From an uncultured Bacteroides sp. (lineage in GTDB: Bacteria; Bacteroidota; Bacteroidia; Bacteroidales; Bacteroidaceae), in contig CAJKDC010000006.1 of the NCBI GenBank assembly GCA_905198575.1, positions 1 to 58,532 on the forward strand: a stretch of DNA of 58,532 nt. The letters run 5' to 3'. The notes under the pieces were generated by a model. That model was not told where the DNA came from, did no database searches, and saw only the letters and a list, made by a program, of their open reading frames with translations. A program made the translations under genes and the position numbers. Below, piece by piece: positions 24,997-32,443 of this stretch. Position 1 is the first letter of the stretch; each line of letters starts with the position of its first letter.

Positions 24997-26832
24997 ATGA
25001 AAGAATTCTTCCAACTGATGCGGCGCTTTGTGTCGCCCTACAAAAAATATCTGGGATGGGCTATTGTTCTGAATGTCCTCTCGGCTGTTTTCAATGTATT
25101 TTCGTTCTCGCTACTTATCCCGATACTTAACATCCTGTTTAAAACGGGAGACTCAGACAAAGTATATACCTTCATAGAATGGGGAAGCACCAGCTTCAAG
25201 GATGCAGCTGTCAACAATTTCTATTATTACGTATCCCGACTAATTGAGATATTCGGACCGGCAACAACTTTGCTCTGGCTCGGACTTTTCCTGGCCGGTA
25301 TGACATTATTGAAAACAGCTTGCTACTTCGGCTCGTCTGCTGTAATGATTCCGCTACGTACGGGTGTTGTACGCGATATCCGTACCATGGTATACTCTAA
25401 AGTGATGCACTTGCCGTTGGGATTCTTCTCTGAAGAACGGAAAGGCGACATCATTGCCCGCATGAGTGGCGACGTTACAGAGATAGAGAACTCTGTTACC
25501 AGCTCTCTGGATATGCTGCTGAAAAATCCGATTCTTATTTTATCCTATTTTGCCACATTGATTGTCACCAGCTGGCAGTTGACACTGTTTACCATTTTAG
25601 TATTACCGTCAATGGGTTGGGCTATGGGAAAGATTGGCCGTAAACTGAAACGGCAGTCACTCGATGCCCAGAACAAATGGAGTGAAACAATGTCACAATT
25701 GGAAGAAACGCTAGGTGGTCTGCGTGTTATCAAGGCTTTTACAGCAGAAGACAAGATGATTGGCCGCTTTGTAAAATGCAGCAATGAATACCGCGACGCG
25801 ACAAGCCGGGTCGCTACCCGTCAGGCTATGGCACACCCTATGAGTGAATTCCTGGGAACAGTACTGATTGTCATTGTATTGTGGTTCGGTGGCTCGCTCA
25901 TTTTGGGAAACAATTCGTCTATCGATGCCTCTACGTTTATTTTCTATATGGTTATCCTTTACAGCCTGATTAATCCGCTGAAAGAATTTTCCAAAGCCAG
26001 CTACAATATTCCCAAGGGATTGGCTTCAATGGAACGTGTGGATAAGATTCTGAAGGCAGACAATCCTATCCAGGAAAAAGAACATCCTACTCCTATCAAT
26101 AAGCTGGAAAAAGGTATAGACTTCAACGACATCACATTCAGTTACAATGGCCAAACACAGGTACTCGACCATATTAACCTGCACGTAAAACAGGGAGAAA
26201 CCATTGCACTGGTAGGTCAGAGTGGTTCCGGAAAATCTACATTGGTAGACTTGGTTCCACGTTTTCACGATGTAACTTCTGGAGAAATTCTGATTGACGG
26301 GGTAAACATCAAGGACTTGTCCCTCAAGGACCTTCGTTCCATGATAGGCTATGTAAATCAGGAAGCCATCCTTTTCAACGACAGTTTTTATAACAACATT
26401 GCTTTTGGGGTAGAGAATGCAACCCGCGAACAGGTTATCGAAGCTGCGAAAATAGCTAATGCACACGATTTTATCATGGAATCAGAAAATGGATACGATA
26501 CAAATATCGGTGACCGTGGTTGCCGCTTGTCGGGCGGACAGCGCCAGCGTATTTCCATTGCACGGGCCATCCTTAAAAACCCGGCTATCCTGATTCTGGA
26601 CGAAGCCACTTCAGCTCTCGATACGGAAAGCGAACGACTGGTACAAGAAGCTTTGGAACGACTGATGAAAACACGTACTACCATTGCGATTGCCCACCGT
26701 TTGTCCACCATCAAGAATGCCAACGAAATTTACGTGTTGTACGAAGGCAAAATTGTAGAACACGGCAAGCACGAGGAACTGCTCCAAAAAGGTGGCTATT
26801 ACAAACGTCTGAATGACATGCAGGCTCTTTAA
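24997..26832 (+). CDS. ABC exporter, fused permease and ATPase (MsbA-like)
   Basis: A 611-residue half-transporter. Six transmembrane helices lie in about residues 15-335 with the conserved coupling region (MPLGFFSEERKGDIIARMSGDV type). The nucleotide-binding domain then carries Walker A GQSGSGKST, the Q-loop in GYVNQEAILFND, signature LSGGQRQRISIARAI, Walker B ILILDEATSALD and the switch His in AIAHRLST. It works as a homodimer in the inner membrane. Its position back to back with the LpxL-type acyltransferase suggests the lipid A-core flippase MsbA, but generic multidrug exporters look the same at this level. Confidence 0.9.
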   Translation: MKEFFQLMRRFVSPYKKYLGWAIVLNVLSAVFNVFSFSLLIPILNILFKTGDSDKVYTFIEWGSTSFKDAAVNNFYYYVSRLIEIFGPATTLLWLGLFLAGMTLLKTACYFGSSAVMIPLRTGVVRDIRTMVYSKVMHLPLGFFSEERKGDIIARMSGDVTEIENSVTSSLDMLLKNPILILSYFATLIVTSWQLTLFTILVLPSMGWAMGKIGRKLKRQSLDAQNKWSETMSQLEETLGGLRVIKAFTAEDKMIGRFVKCSNEYRDATSRVATRQAMAHPMSEFLGTVLIVIVLWFGGSLILGNNSSIDASTFIFYMVILYSLINPLKEFSKASYNIPKGLASMERVDKILKADNPIQEKEHPTPINKLEKGIDFNDITFSYNGQTQVLDHINLHVKQGETIALVGQSGSGKSTLVDLVPRFHDVTSGEILIDGVNIKDLSLKDLRSMIGYVNQEAILFNDSFYNNIAFGVENATREQVIEAAKIANAHDFIMESENGYDTNIGDRGCRLSGGQRQRISIARAILKNPAILILDEATSALDTESERLVQEALERLMKTRTTIAIAHRLSTIKNANEIYVLYEGKIVEHGKHEELLQKGGYYKRLNDMQAL

Positions 26833-26849
26833 TTCCAAGCCTCTGAAAT

Positions 26850-26907
26850 AACAGCGAAACGGCTGCAAGAATATGTTGAGAATCATTCTTGCAGCCGTTT
26901 CGCTGTT
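26850..26907. terminator. Strong terminator hairpin, 23-bp stem, 12-nt loop
   Basis: Arms 26850-26872 and 26885-26907 are exact reverse complements. The hairpin lies between the convergent ABC exporter and GT2 genes and probably ends both transcripts. There is only a short T-run after it (TTTAT), so the stem length is the main evidence. Confidence 0.8.
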
Positions 26908-26931
26908 TATATAAATATCCAATAGTTTCTA

Positions 26932-27828
26932 TTACATTTTTCCCAAACGTTCCTTTACCCCATCTTTATAGGCTTTCCAAAGCTTGGACAAGTCACGCCA
27001 TTCGTAAGCCTGGCTAAACGGACAGGTAAAAAAGGCTACAACTAAATAACCGGATACTCCAATCAGTCCGCGCAAATACCGCACTCCCCAGTTTTCGCCA
27101 TAATGATGATTCAGATAAGCCGAATTACGCACTTGATAGAAACGTTTCCAGCGCTTTTTCCGACTTCGCTCACTCCAACTGTCTTCCGAAAAAAACAACT
27201 GCTTATCCATTAAGGCTTGAGGAATATACAGAATCTTGAATCCGGACAATACAGCACGCAGACAGTAATCGGTATCATCACAGAAAATAAACAGTTCCCT
27301 GTTGGGCAAACCAATAGCCTTAACAACCTCGCGACTTATCAACGGTCCCTCGAAAGCGGTTCCTTTAATCTCCGTCGGACCTGTAACCTCTTGTTTCGAC
27401 AACCGTTTCTGATACATCGAAGTAAAAGGATTGGTAAGATTGTATTCTTGAAAATCATGTGTGAAAATCCGACCTTCCTGCAAGCGTCGGGGAGCTAATA
27501 TGCCCACTTCTTTTTGCTCCGTATAAGGCAACAGTTGTTGCAGACAGTCAGCTCTCGGAAAAACATCATCGTCCATGCACCATATCCAGTCCGCACCAGC
27601 TTTATACGCATATTCTATACCGGTATAGAAACCACCGGAACCACCGACATTCTCCTGATTGATTACTTGCAGGTCCGGCTGCGCAGCAAGCCATTGCGTT
27701 GTTCCATCAGTACTCCCGTTATTCACGACTACAATTGATGTCAGTGGAGTATTCTGCCGAAGACAGTCTATATTCCGCTTCAGCAGTTCCAACCGATTAT
27801 ACGTAACAACTACAGCTATGATTTTCAT
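26932..27828 (-). CDS. GT2 family glycosyltransferase (GlfT2-like)
   Basis: A 298-residue GT-A enzyme: KIIAVVVTYNRLELLKRNI, VVNNGSTDGTTQWL, NVGGSGGFYTGIEYA and the DDD motif in WIWCMDDDVFPRADC. FIFCDDTDYCLRAVLSGF and a C-terminal basic region follow. It is built like the GT2 at 21.9-22.8 kb, and they may act on the same glycan. I use the ATG at 27828, which gives the canonical start. An upstream ATG at 27849 overlaps the stop codon of the kinase gene (TGATG) and is possible. It is the last gene of a three-gene leftward operon. Confidence 0.88.
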   Translation of the reverse strand: MKIIAVVVTYNRLELLKRNIDCLRQNTPLTSIVVVNNGSTDGTTQWLAAQPDLQVINQENVGGSGGFYTGIEYAYKAGADWIWCMDDDVFPRADCLQQLLPYTEQKEVGILAPRRLQEGRIFTHDFQEYNLTNPFTSMYQKRLSKQEVTGPTEIKGTAFEGPLISREVVKAIGLPNRELFIFCDDTDYCLRAVLSGFKILYIPQALMDKQLFFSEDSWSERSRKKRWKRFYQVRNSAYLNHHYGENWGVRYLRGLIGVSGYLVVAFFTCPFSQAYEWRDLSKLWKAYKDGVKERLGKM

Positions 27829-27848
27829 ACTTTCTATCTGTTTATACA

Positions 27849-28595
27849 TCAATATAAATTATCTATCTTACCAGGCTGTACACTCCGGTAAGCCGTAATA
27901 AGACGCAGACATTCTGCAGCATCAAATCCACGCAAGCGGGCATATTCCTCAGCCAGAATCTGATGCATGTGTGGAGTAGCCGGCAAACGCTCAAAATTCT
28001 TACAGCCTTTCTTGATATCCAGTTTTCCTACGTACATACGATTCAAATCCACCACTTCTATCTTGATGCCGTTCTCTTCTTTGCGGAACAGAATATTGCC
28101 CCGTCCGTAATCCTTATGAGCCAGTCCGTGCTCGTGCAGAATGGCTGTAGTACGTGCCACAGCACGCAGTACATCGTCTTCATAAGCAAATTTTTGCTTG
28201 AACAAGGCCTCATAAGTATAAGGACAATCCGAAGCCAGTGTAACGTAATAGCTTCTGTCAAACAGTCCACCCGAACGGACATTGAGATAACCTACCGGAC
28301 AAGGAGTACCTACCCCAATCTGCTGGTACAGCAATGCGTTATTATAAGAGCGTTTGGCCTTTGACGGACGAAAGATTCCATATACAAAACGGTTAATGAT
28401 ATTGGGGCGATGAAAAGATTTGACCACAAATTCCTTTCCCCCGTACGACATCCGGCGCAACTCGTTGCGGCCCTTATGAATAACCGTTCCTTCCTGCCGC
28501 AAAAAACGTTCGGGCAAGGATGCCAAGAATTCCTCCACATCTTTAAACTGTGGATGGACGACCAGCGTACGATGACGAAAAATTGTATCTAGCAT
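27849..28595 (-). CDS. InaA/KdkA-like lipopolysaccharide core kinase family protein
   Basis: A 248-residue protein with a small bacterial protein-kinase-like fold of the Kdo-kinase/InaA group. The N-terminal Lys of KEFVVKSFHRP is the candidate ATP-binding residue. The catalytic loop is ILHEHGLAHKDYGRGNILF, an HxDxxxxN form, and the metal-binding Asp is in VVDLNRMYVG. Family members phosphorylate Kdo or heptose in the LPS inner core. It sits between two GT2 genes and touches the downstream one at its stop codon, which fits core oligosaccharide phosphorylation. The exact acceptor is an inference. Confidence 0.82.
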   Translation of the reverse strand: MLDTIFRHRTLVVHPQFKDVEEFLASLPERFLRQEGTVIHKGRNELRRMSYGGKEFVVKSFHRPNIINRFVYGIFRPSKAKRSYNNALLYQQIGVGTPCPVGYLNVRSGGLFDRSYYVTLASDCPYTYEALFKQKFAYEDDVLRAVARTTAILHEHGLAHKDYGRGNILFRKEENGIKIEVVDLNRMYVGKLDIKKGCKNFERLPATPHMHQILAEEYARLRGFDAAECLRLITAYRSVQPGKIDNLY

Positions 28596-28624
28596 GATTT
28601 TTATCCGGTTAGGGGTTACTACAT

Positions 28625-29341
28625 TTAAATTTTATCCAATCCTTTCGTAAACTTCAACCAATAGTATTTCAGAGGATTCTTGTACTTCAGTTGTTTCCAA
28701 GGACGACTGCTATGCGGCCGGTGAATCACCGGCAATGAAGTAAACAGATAATTGGTAAATCCCTCTTTCAACGACTGGTGAGAGATGGTTACATCGTGCC
28801 AGTTTTTCTCCGGATTGAGGTTGTGAAAATCAAATTTCCGTAAGAATGCCAATGAGAGCAGCGAACAGCAAAAACTAAGGTGCTTCTTTTCCGGATAAAT
28901 GCGGTTTTCCTTGCCTTTGGCAAACAGATAAGGATAATTAATATCTCCATTATCGTCTACCGTTACCGAAGCTGCTATTCCGCAATCGGGACGTGCCAGT
29001 GCTCCATCAAATAAAGCTTGCAAGGTATCCGGACGTACCACTACATCCGATTCCACAATCAACAAGCCGGCCTCGGCTGCAATTGCTTCCTCTTGGGCCT
29101 GCTGCAACACCAGCAAGTAATTGGGCGATGGATGGTCTGTTATATCAGCCAGATTTACCAGCCGGAAACCTAACTCACGCGAAGCTGCTTCCAGACGGCG
29201 TGTATTCTCTTCTGTACTAAAGTCGTTGTAAATCGTATATTGGAACGGTACCGTAATGACAGAATTCATAATGGCCTTTACGGTTTCAAGCGTAGAATCG
29301 ATTGAATCCTTTACCGGTGTGATAATATGCAGACATTTCAT
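28625..29341 (-). CDS. GT2-type glycosyltransferase (short, divergent)
   Basis: A 238-residue GT-A fold protein: CLHIITPVKDSIDSTLETVK, YNDFSTEENTRRLE and the acidic motif LLIVESDVVVRPD at the place of DxD. LPVIHRPHSSRPWKQLKYKN and KYYWLKFTKGLDKI close it. It is shorter than its neighbours and lacks the GGxGGF segment, so the donor may differ. The start at 29341 is chosen because the predicted -7 box lies at 29381-29388. The frame continues upstream with only a TTG at 29383, inside that box. It is the first gene of the operon with the InaA-like kinase and GT2. Confidence 0.8.
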   Translation of the reverse strand: MKCLHIITPVKDSIDSTLETVKAIMNSVITVPFQYTIYNDFSTEENTRRLEAASRELGFRLVNLADITDHPSPNYLLVLQQAQEEAIAAEAGLLIVESDVVVRPDTLQALFDGALARPDCGIAASVTVDDNGDINYPYLFAKGKENRIYPEKKHLSFCCSLLSLAFLRKFDFHNLNPEKNWHDVTISHQSLKEGFTNYLFTSLPVIHRPHSSRPWKQLKYKNPLKYYWLKFTKGLDKI

Positions 29342-29380
29342 TGGTTTTGGGACTTTTAGAATGTTTTTTAAGTTTACATG

Positions 29381-29388
29381 CAAAACTA
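29381..29388 (-). promoter_or_regulatory. -7 promoter element TAGTTTTG for GT2-kinase-GT2 operon
   Basis: Minus-strand TAnnTTTG match 39 nt before the GT2 ATG at 29341. The same variant is used at 24903-24910. Confidence 0.45.
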
Positions 29389-29450
29389 GCCATTCTTTTC
29401 GATATTACAAAAATCAGTCCCTTCTTATCCTCTTTATAACCGAACTTTCG

Positions 29451-29458
29451 TAACTTTG
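29451..29458 (+). promoter_or_regulatory. -7 promoter element TAACTTTG for pdxB
   Basis: An exact TAnnTTTG match 28 nt before the pdxB start. Confidence 0.6.
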
Positions 29459-29486
29459 CTCCCCAATTATCACGGATTAATTTAAA

Positions 29487-30500
29487 ATGAAAGTAATTGT
29501 AGATAACAAAATACCTTATATCCGAGAAGCACTGGCCGAACTAGCCGATGAGGTGGTATATCTTCCGGGAAAGGCTTTTACACCCGACATCGTACGGGAT
29601 GCCGACGCACTGATTACACGTACACGTACTCTGTGCAATCGTGACTTACTGGCTGGAAGTAAAGTACAGTTTATCGGTACAGCTACTATCGGATTCGACC
29701 ATATAGACACGGCTTACTGTAAGAAAGCTGGCATTATCTGGTCCAACTGCCCGGGTTGCAATGCCGGAGCGGTAGAGCAATACATACATTCGGTGCTGCT
29801 TCTGTTACAGCAGGAAAAAGGACTGAAATTAAAGAATGCCTGCATCGGCATCGTAGGAGTAGGACACGTAGGCAGCCGTGTCAAGCAGCTGGCAGAAAGA
29901 TTAGGTATGAAAGTCTTGCTGAACGACCCTCCTCGCGAAGCACAGGGAGAAAGTGGATTTACCGACTTGCAGACACTGGCACAATGCTGCGATGTGATTA
30001 CATTCCATACTCCACTGGTAAAACAGGGAGATTTTCCGACTTTCCATCTGGCAGACGAGAGTTTTTTTGCTTCCCTACAACGACAGCCCTATATCATCAA
30101 CACATCACGTGGCGAAGTTATCGATGAGAATGCCTTACGCGGGGCTTTGAACAAGGGATTGATTAAAGATGCCGTAATCGATGTGTGGGAACATGAGCCT
30201 AATATTGCTCTGGATTTACTGAACCGTATTTTTATCGGAACGCCTCATATAGCCGGTTATTCGGCCGACGGAAAAGCCAATGCAACCCGTATGACACTGG
30301 AAGCTTTTTGTAAATTTTTCGACAAGGAAATGAAATTTACTATCTTACCGCCGGATATGCCGCATCCTCCTTTCGACAGCAACGAAGATATACGCCGGCT
30401 GCAGATTTACGATCCCCGACGGGATTGCGCTGAGCTACGTAACCATCCCGAACTGTTCGAACAGCTACGGGGAGATTATCCGCTACGCAGAGAGTATTAA
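29487..30500 (+). CDS. pdxB: Erythronate-4-phosphate dehydrogenase
   Basis: PdxB oxidises 4-phosphoerythronate in the DXP-dependent pyridoxal-phosphate pathway. The 337-residue protein is a D-2-hydroxyacid dehydrogenase. It has the NAD-binding GIVGVGHVGSRVKQLAERLG (Rossmann GxGxxG), TFHTPLVK, NTSRGEVIDENAL with the catalytic Arg, and the catalytic His in GTPHIAGYS. The C-terminal PdxB dimerisation segment (RIYDPRRD-like: IYDPRRDCAELRNHPELFEQL) separates it from other family members. It is monocistronic and followed by a structured region and terminator. Confidence 0.94.
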   Translation: MKVIVDNKIPYIREALAELADEVVYLPGKAFTPDIVRDADALITRTRTLCNRDLLAGSKVQFIGTATIGFDHIDTAYCKKAGIIWSNCPGCNAGAVEQYIHSVLLLLQQEKGLKLKNACIGIVGVGHVGSRVKQLAERLGMKVLLNDPPREAQGESGFTDLQTLAQCCDVITFHTPLVKQGDFPTFHLADESFFASLQRQPYIINTSRGEVIDENALRGALNKGLIKDAVIDVWEHEPNIALDLLNRIFIGTPHIAGYSADGKANATRMTLEAFCKFFDKEMKFTILPPDMPHPPFDSNEDIRRLQIYDPRRDCAELRNHPELFEQLRGDYPLRREY

Positions 30501-30644
30501 ATAAAATTGTCTTCGTATCTTATTTCCGTATCATTAAAGAGAGAAACTTATGGTATAAAAATGATAAATGTTTATCATGTAAATGAGGAATGTTTCTCTT
30601 TTATGTGTAAAGATAAAAACTTACTGTTACATAAGAAATGTAGT
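30501..30644. repeat. Short intergenic region with nested inverted repeats
   Basis: ATGATAAA (30561-30568) faces TTTATCAT (30571-30578) as a perfect 8-bp hairpin with a 2-nt loop. It sits inside a wider pair: AGAGAAAC (30539-30546) and GTTTCTCT (30592-30599). Together they could fold as one long interrupted stem just after pdxB. A small open frame (30507-30725) runs across it and the following terminator, and I do not regard it as a gene. Function unknown; a 3'-end stabiliser is the simplest reading. Confidence 0.4.
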
Positions 30645-30686
30645 AAAAATCCCGACCTATTCTTTACGAACAAGCCGGGATTTTTT
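30645..30686. terminator. Terminator between pdxB and susD
   Basis: AAAAATCCCG (30645-30654) pairs with CGGGATTTTT (30676-30685) over a 21-nt loop, with T-runs on both strands. It can serve the convergent genes in both directions. Confidence 0.7.
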
Positions 30687-30727
30687 CATTTACCTAATAT
30701 TTCTATAAGCAGGGCATTAGCCTAAAA

Positions 30728-32431
30728 TCAGAAGTTTCCTTTATCTGCGTTATCCCACCAAACGTGTGTACCACCTTTGTCACCGCTGATGCCTTTCTTG
30801 CTTGAATTTTCTTTGTCAAGCAACTTCAAGCCTTCTTCCAAACCTTTAGCATTGGTATCGTATGCATTACTGCTATAAATTACACGACGAACACCTTCTT
30901 CTGTATCTACAGCTCCGTTACTTTCATTCACGTATGCAGGGAACAGACGTGGATAACCAGTACGACGTTGTTCAGCCCATGCTTCGGTAGACAATGGGAA
31001 CAATGCCAAATATTTCTGAATCATAATTCTTTCCAGCTTTTGCTCATTACTGGCTCCTTCGTCCCATTTTACACCTAATTTATTCAATGCCGGTGTACTC
31101 AAGGCTGCATTAGCAGGGTCAACAAAATCAATCTGACCTGTAGTTCCGTTGATATAATCTTCAACTGCATTAGCAGGATATGCACTTATTTGAGCATATT
31201 TACCACGGTAAGCCAATTCGTTTTCCATTGATACACGAATACCATTTTCATACAGAGACTGGATACTTTCACTACCAATATTCCAGCGAAGTTTTGCTTC
31301 AGCCAACAAGAAATAAGATTCGGCAGCTTTGAATATCGGAAGTGGCATAGAGTATACACCCAATGCATTCGGAGTGTCAATCCAACCAGAGAAATTACTC
31401 CAGCTATTAGGCTTACCCGGCAAACCAGAAGCAAAACGTATTCCCAGATATTCAGTATTCTTCGGAACCACAACTTTAACTTCTTCACCCACCTTCACGG
31501 TTACATCATTACCATTTTTAGTCATATATAAAGGCTGGCGCGGATCTTTCATTCCCGACATCAAAGTTACCAAATTCGCGTTGAATCCACAGTCACCCCA
31601 GTTAAACATCAGCCACATTTCATTTTCCAGACTCTTGTCTATCACAATGTCTTTATTAACTGTTGCCAGTGTATTCGGAGCTACTGCTGCCGCTACGGCT
31701 TTCAAGTCAATACCAGCTGCACTCATCTCTGCTTCACGTTTTGATAAGCGCAATGCCATACGCAATTTCATGGTATTAGCAATTTTCACCCACAATTCAG
31801 TATCAGCCTGACACCAGGAATCAAAGGTTGCCAATGTAAGCTTTTCGGCTTCGGTCATATTCTGAATATCAGTAATGGCCTTATCCAAATCTTTCAGCAT
31901 GGCAATATAGATATCCTGCTGACTGTCAAACGGGAAATAAGACTCATATTCTCCTGAAAGAATAGAACTGTATGCCAGTGGGCCGTGGGCATCTGTTGTC
32001 ATCAAAGTTCCGTAAGCCTGTACGATACGCATTACACCAGCCAGTCCCAACTGATTGGAAGCATCACAATCGGCTATAATACGACGGGTATTGTTAAATA
32101 TATGCAGATAATAGTTTTCATACATACCACCACTGTGTCCGCGGTTTTCACCCATATCACCATTCGTAAAGTTACCATTTGGAGTCATGAAGTAACCTCC
32201 GTACAAGTCAATAGTCAGGTTAGTCCAGAACTGGAACATATTTTGCTGAGGCGGATAACAATAATTCATAGGCTCTGTACATTGTGCAGAGAATGGAAGT
32301 TCATTCGGATCTACCTGAACACCACTGGTATTCAAGTCTTCAAAGCTGTCTGTACATGATGTCATAACTCCGCTACCCAGTACCGGAAGAGCCATCCACA
32401 ACGCATATTTTAATATTTTATTCTTTTTCAT
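30728..32431 (-). CDS. SusD/RagB-family outer-membrane nutrient-binding lipoprotein (SusD-like_2 type)
   Basis: A 567-residue lipoprotein. The N-terminus KKNKILKYALWMALPVLG ends in lipobox VMTSC with Cys26, so it is lipid-anchored and, as for SusD, expected at the outer surface. The rest is helix-rich with the family motifs ETYFLLAEA-like (ESYFLLAEAKLRW) and the C-terminal YPRLFPAYVNES region. SusD proteins form the lid on a SusC channel and capture glycans or peptides. The start at 32431 gives the proper signal peptide. It lies 12 nt after susC and is the last gene of a two-gene unit with no glycosidase, sulfatase or regulator beside it, so the ligand is unknown. Confidence 0.92.
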   Translation of the reverse strand: MKKNKILKYALWMALPVLGSGVMTSCTDSFEDLNTSGVQVDPNELPFSAQCTEPMNYCYPPQQNMFQFWTNLTIDLYGGYFMTPNGNFTNGDMGENRGHSGGMYENYYLHIFNNTRRIIADCDASNQLGLAGVMRIVQAYGTLMTTDAHGPLAYSSILSGEYESYFPFDSQQDIYIAMLKDLDKAITDIQNMTEAEKLTLATFDSWCQADTELWVKIANTMKLRMALRLSKREAEMSAAGIDLKAVAAAVAPNTLATVNKDIVIDKSLENEMWLMFNWGDCGFNANLVTLMSGMKDPRQPLYMTKNGNDVTVKVGEEVKVVVPKNTEYLGIRFASGLPGKPNSWSNFSGWIDTPNALGVYSMPLPIFKAAESYFLLAEAKLRWNIGSESIQSLYENGIRVSMENELAYRGKYAQISAYPANAVEDYINGTTGQIDFVDPANAALSTPALNKLGVKWDEGASNEQKLERIMIQKYLALFPLSTEAWAEQRRTGYPRLFPAYVNESNGAVDTEEGVRRVIYSSNAYDTNAKGLEEGLKLLDKENSSKKGISGDKGGTHVWWDNADKGNF

Positions 32432-32443
32432 AGTTACATGCAT

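Noticed and set aside
30507..30725. A 72-codon plus-strand frame after pdxB
   Set aside because: It spans nested hairpins and the terminator, has no promoter of its own and no domain.
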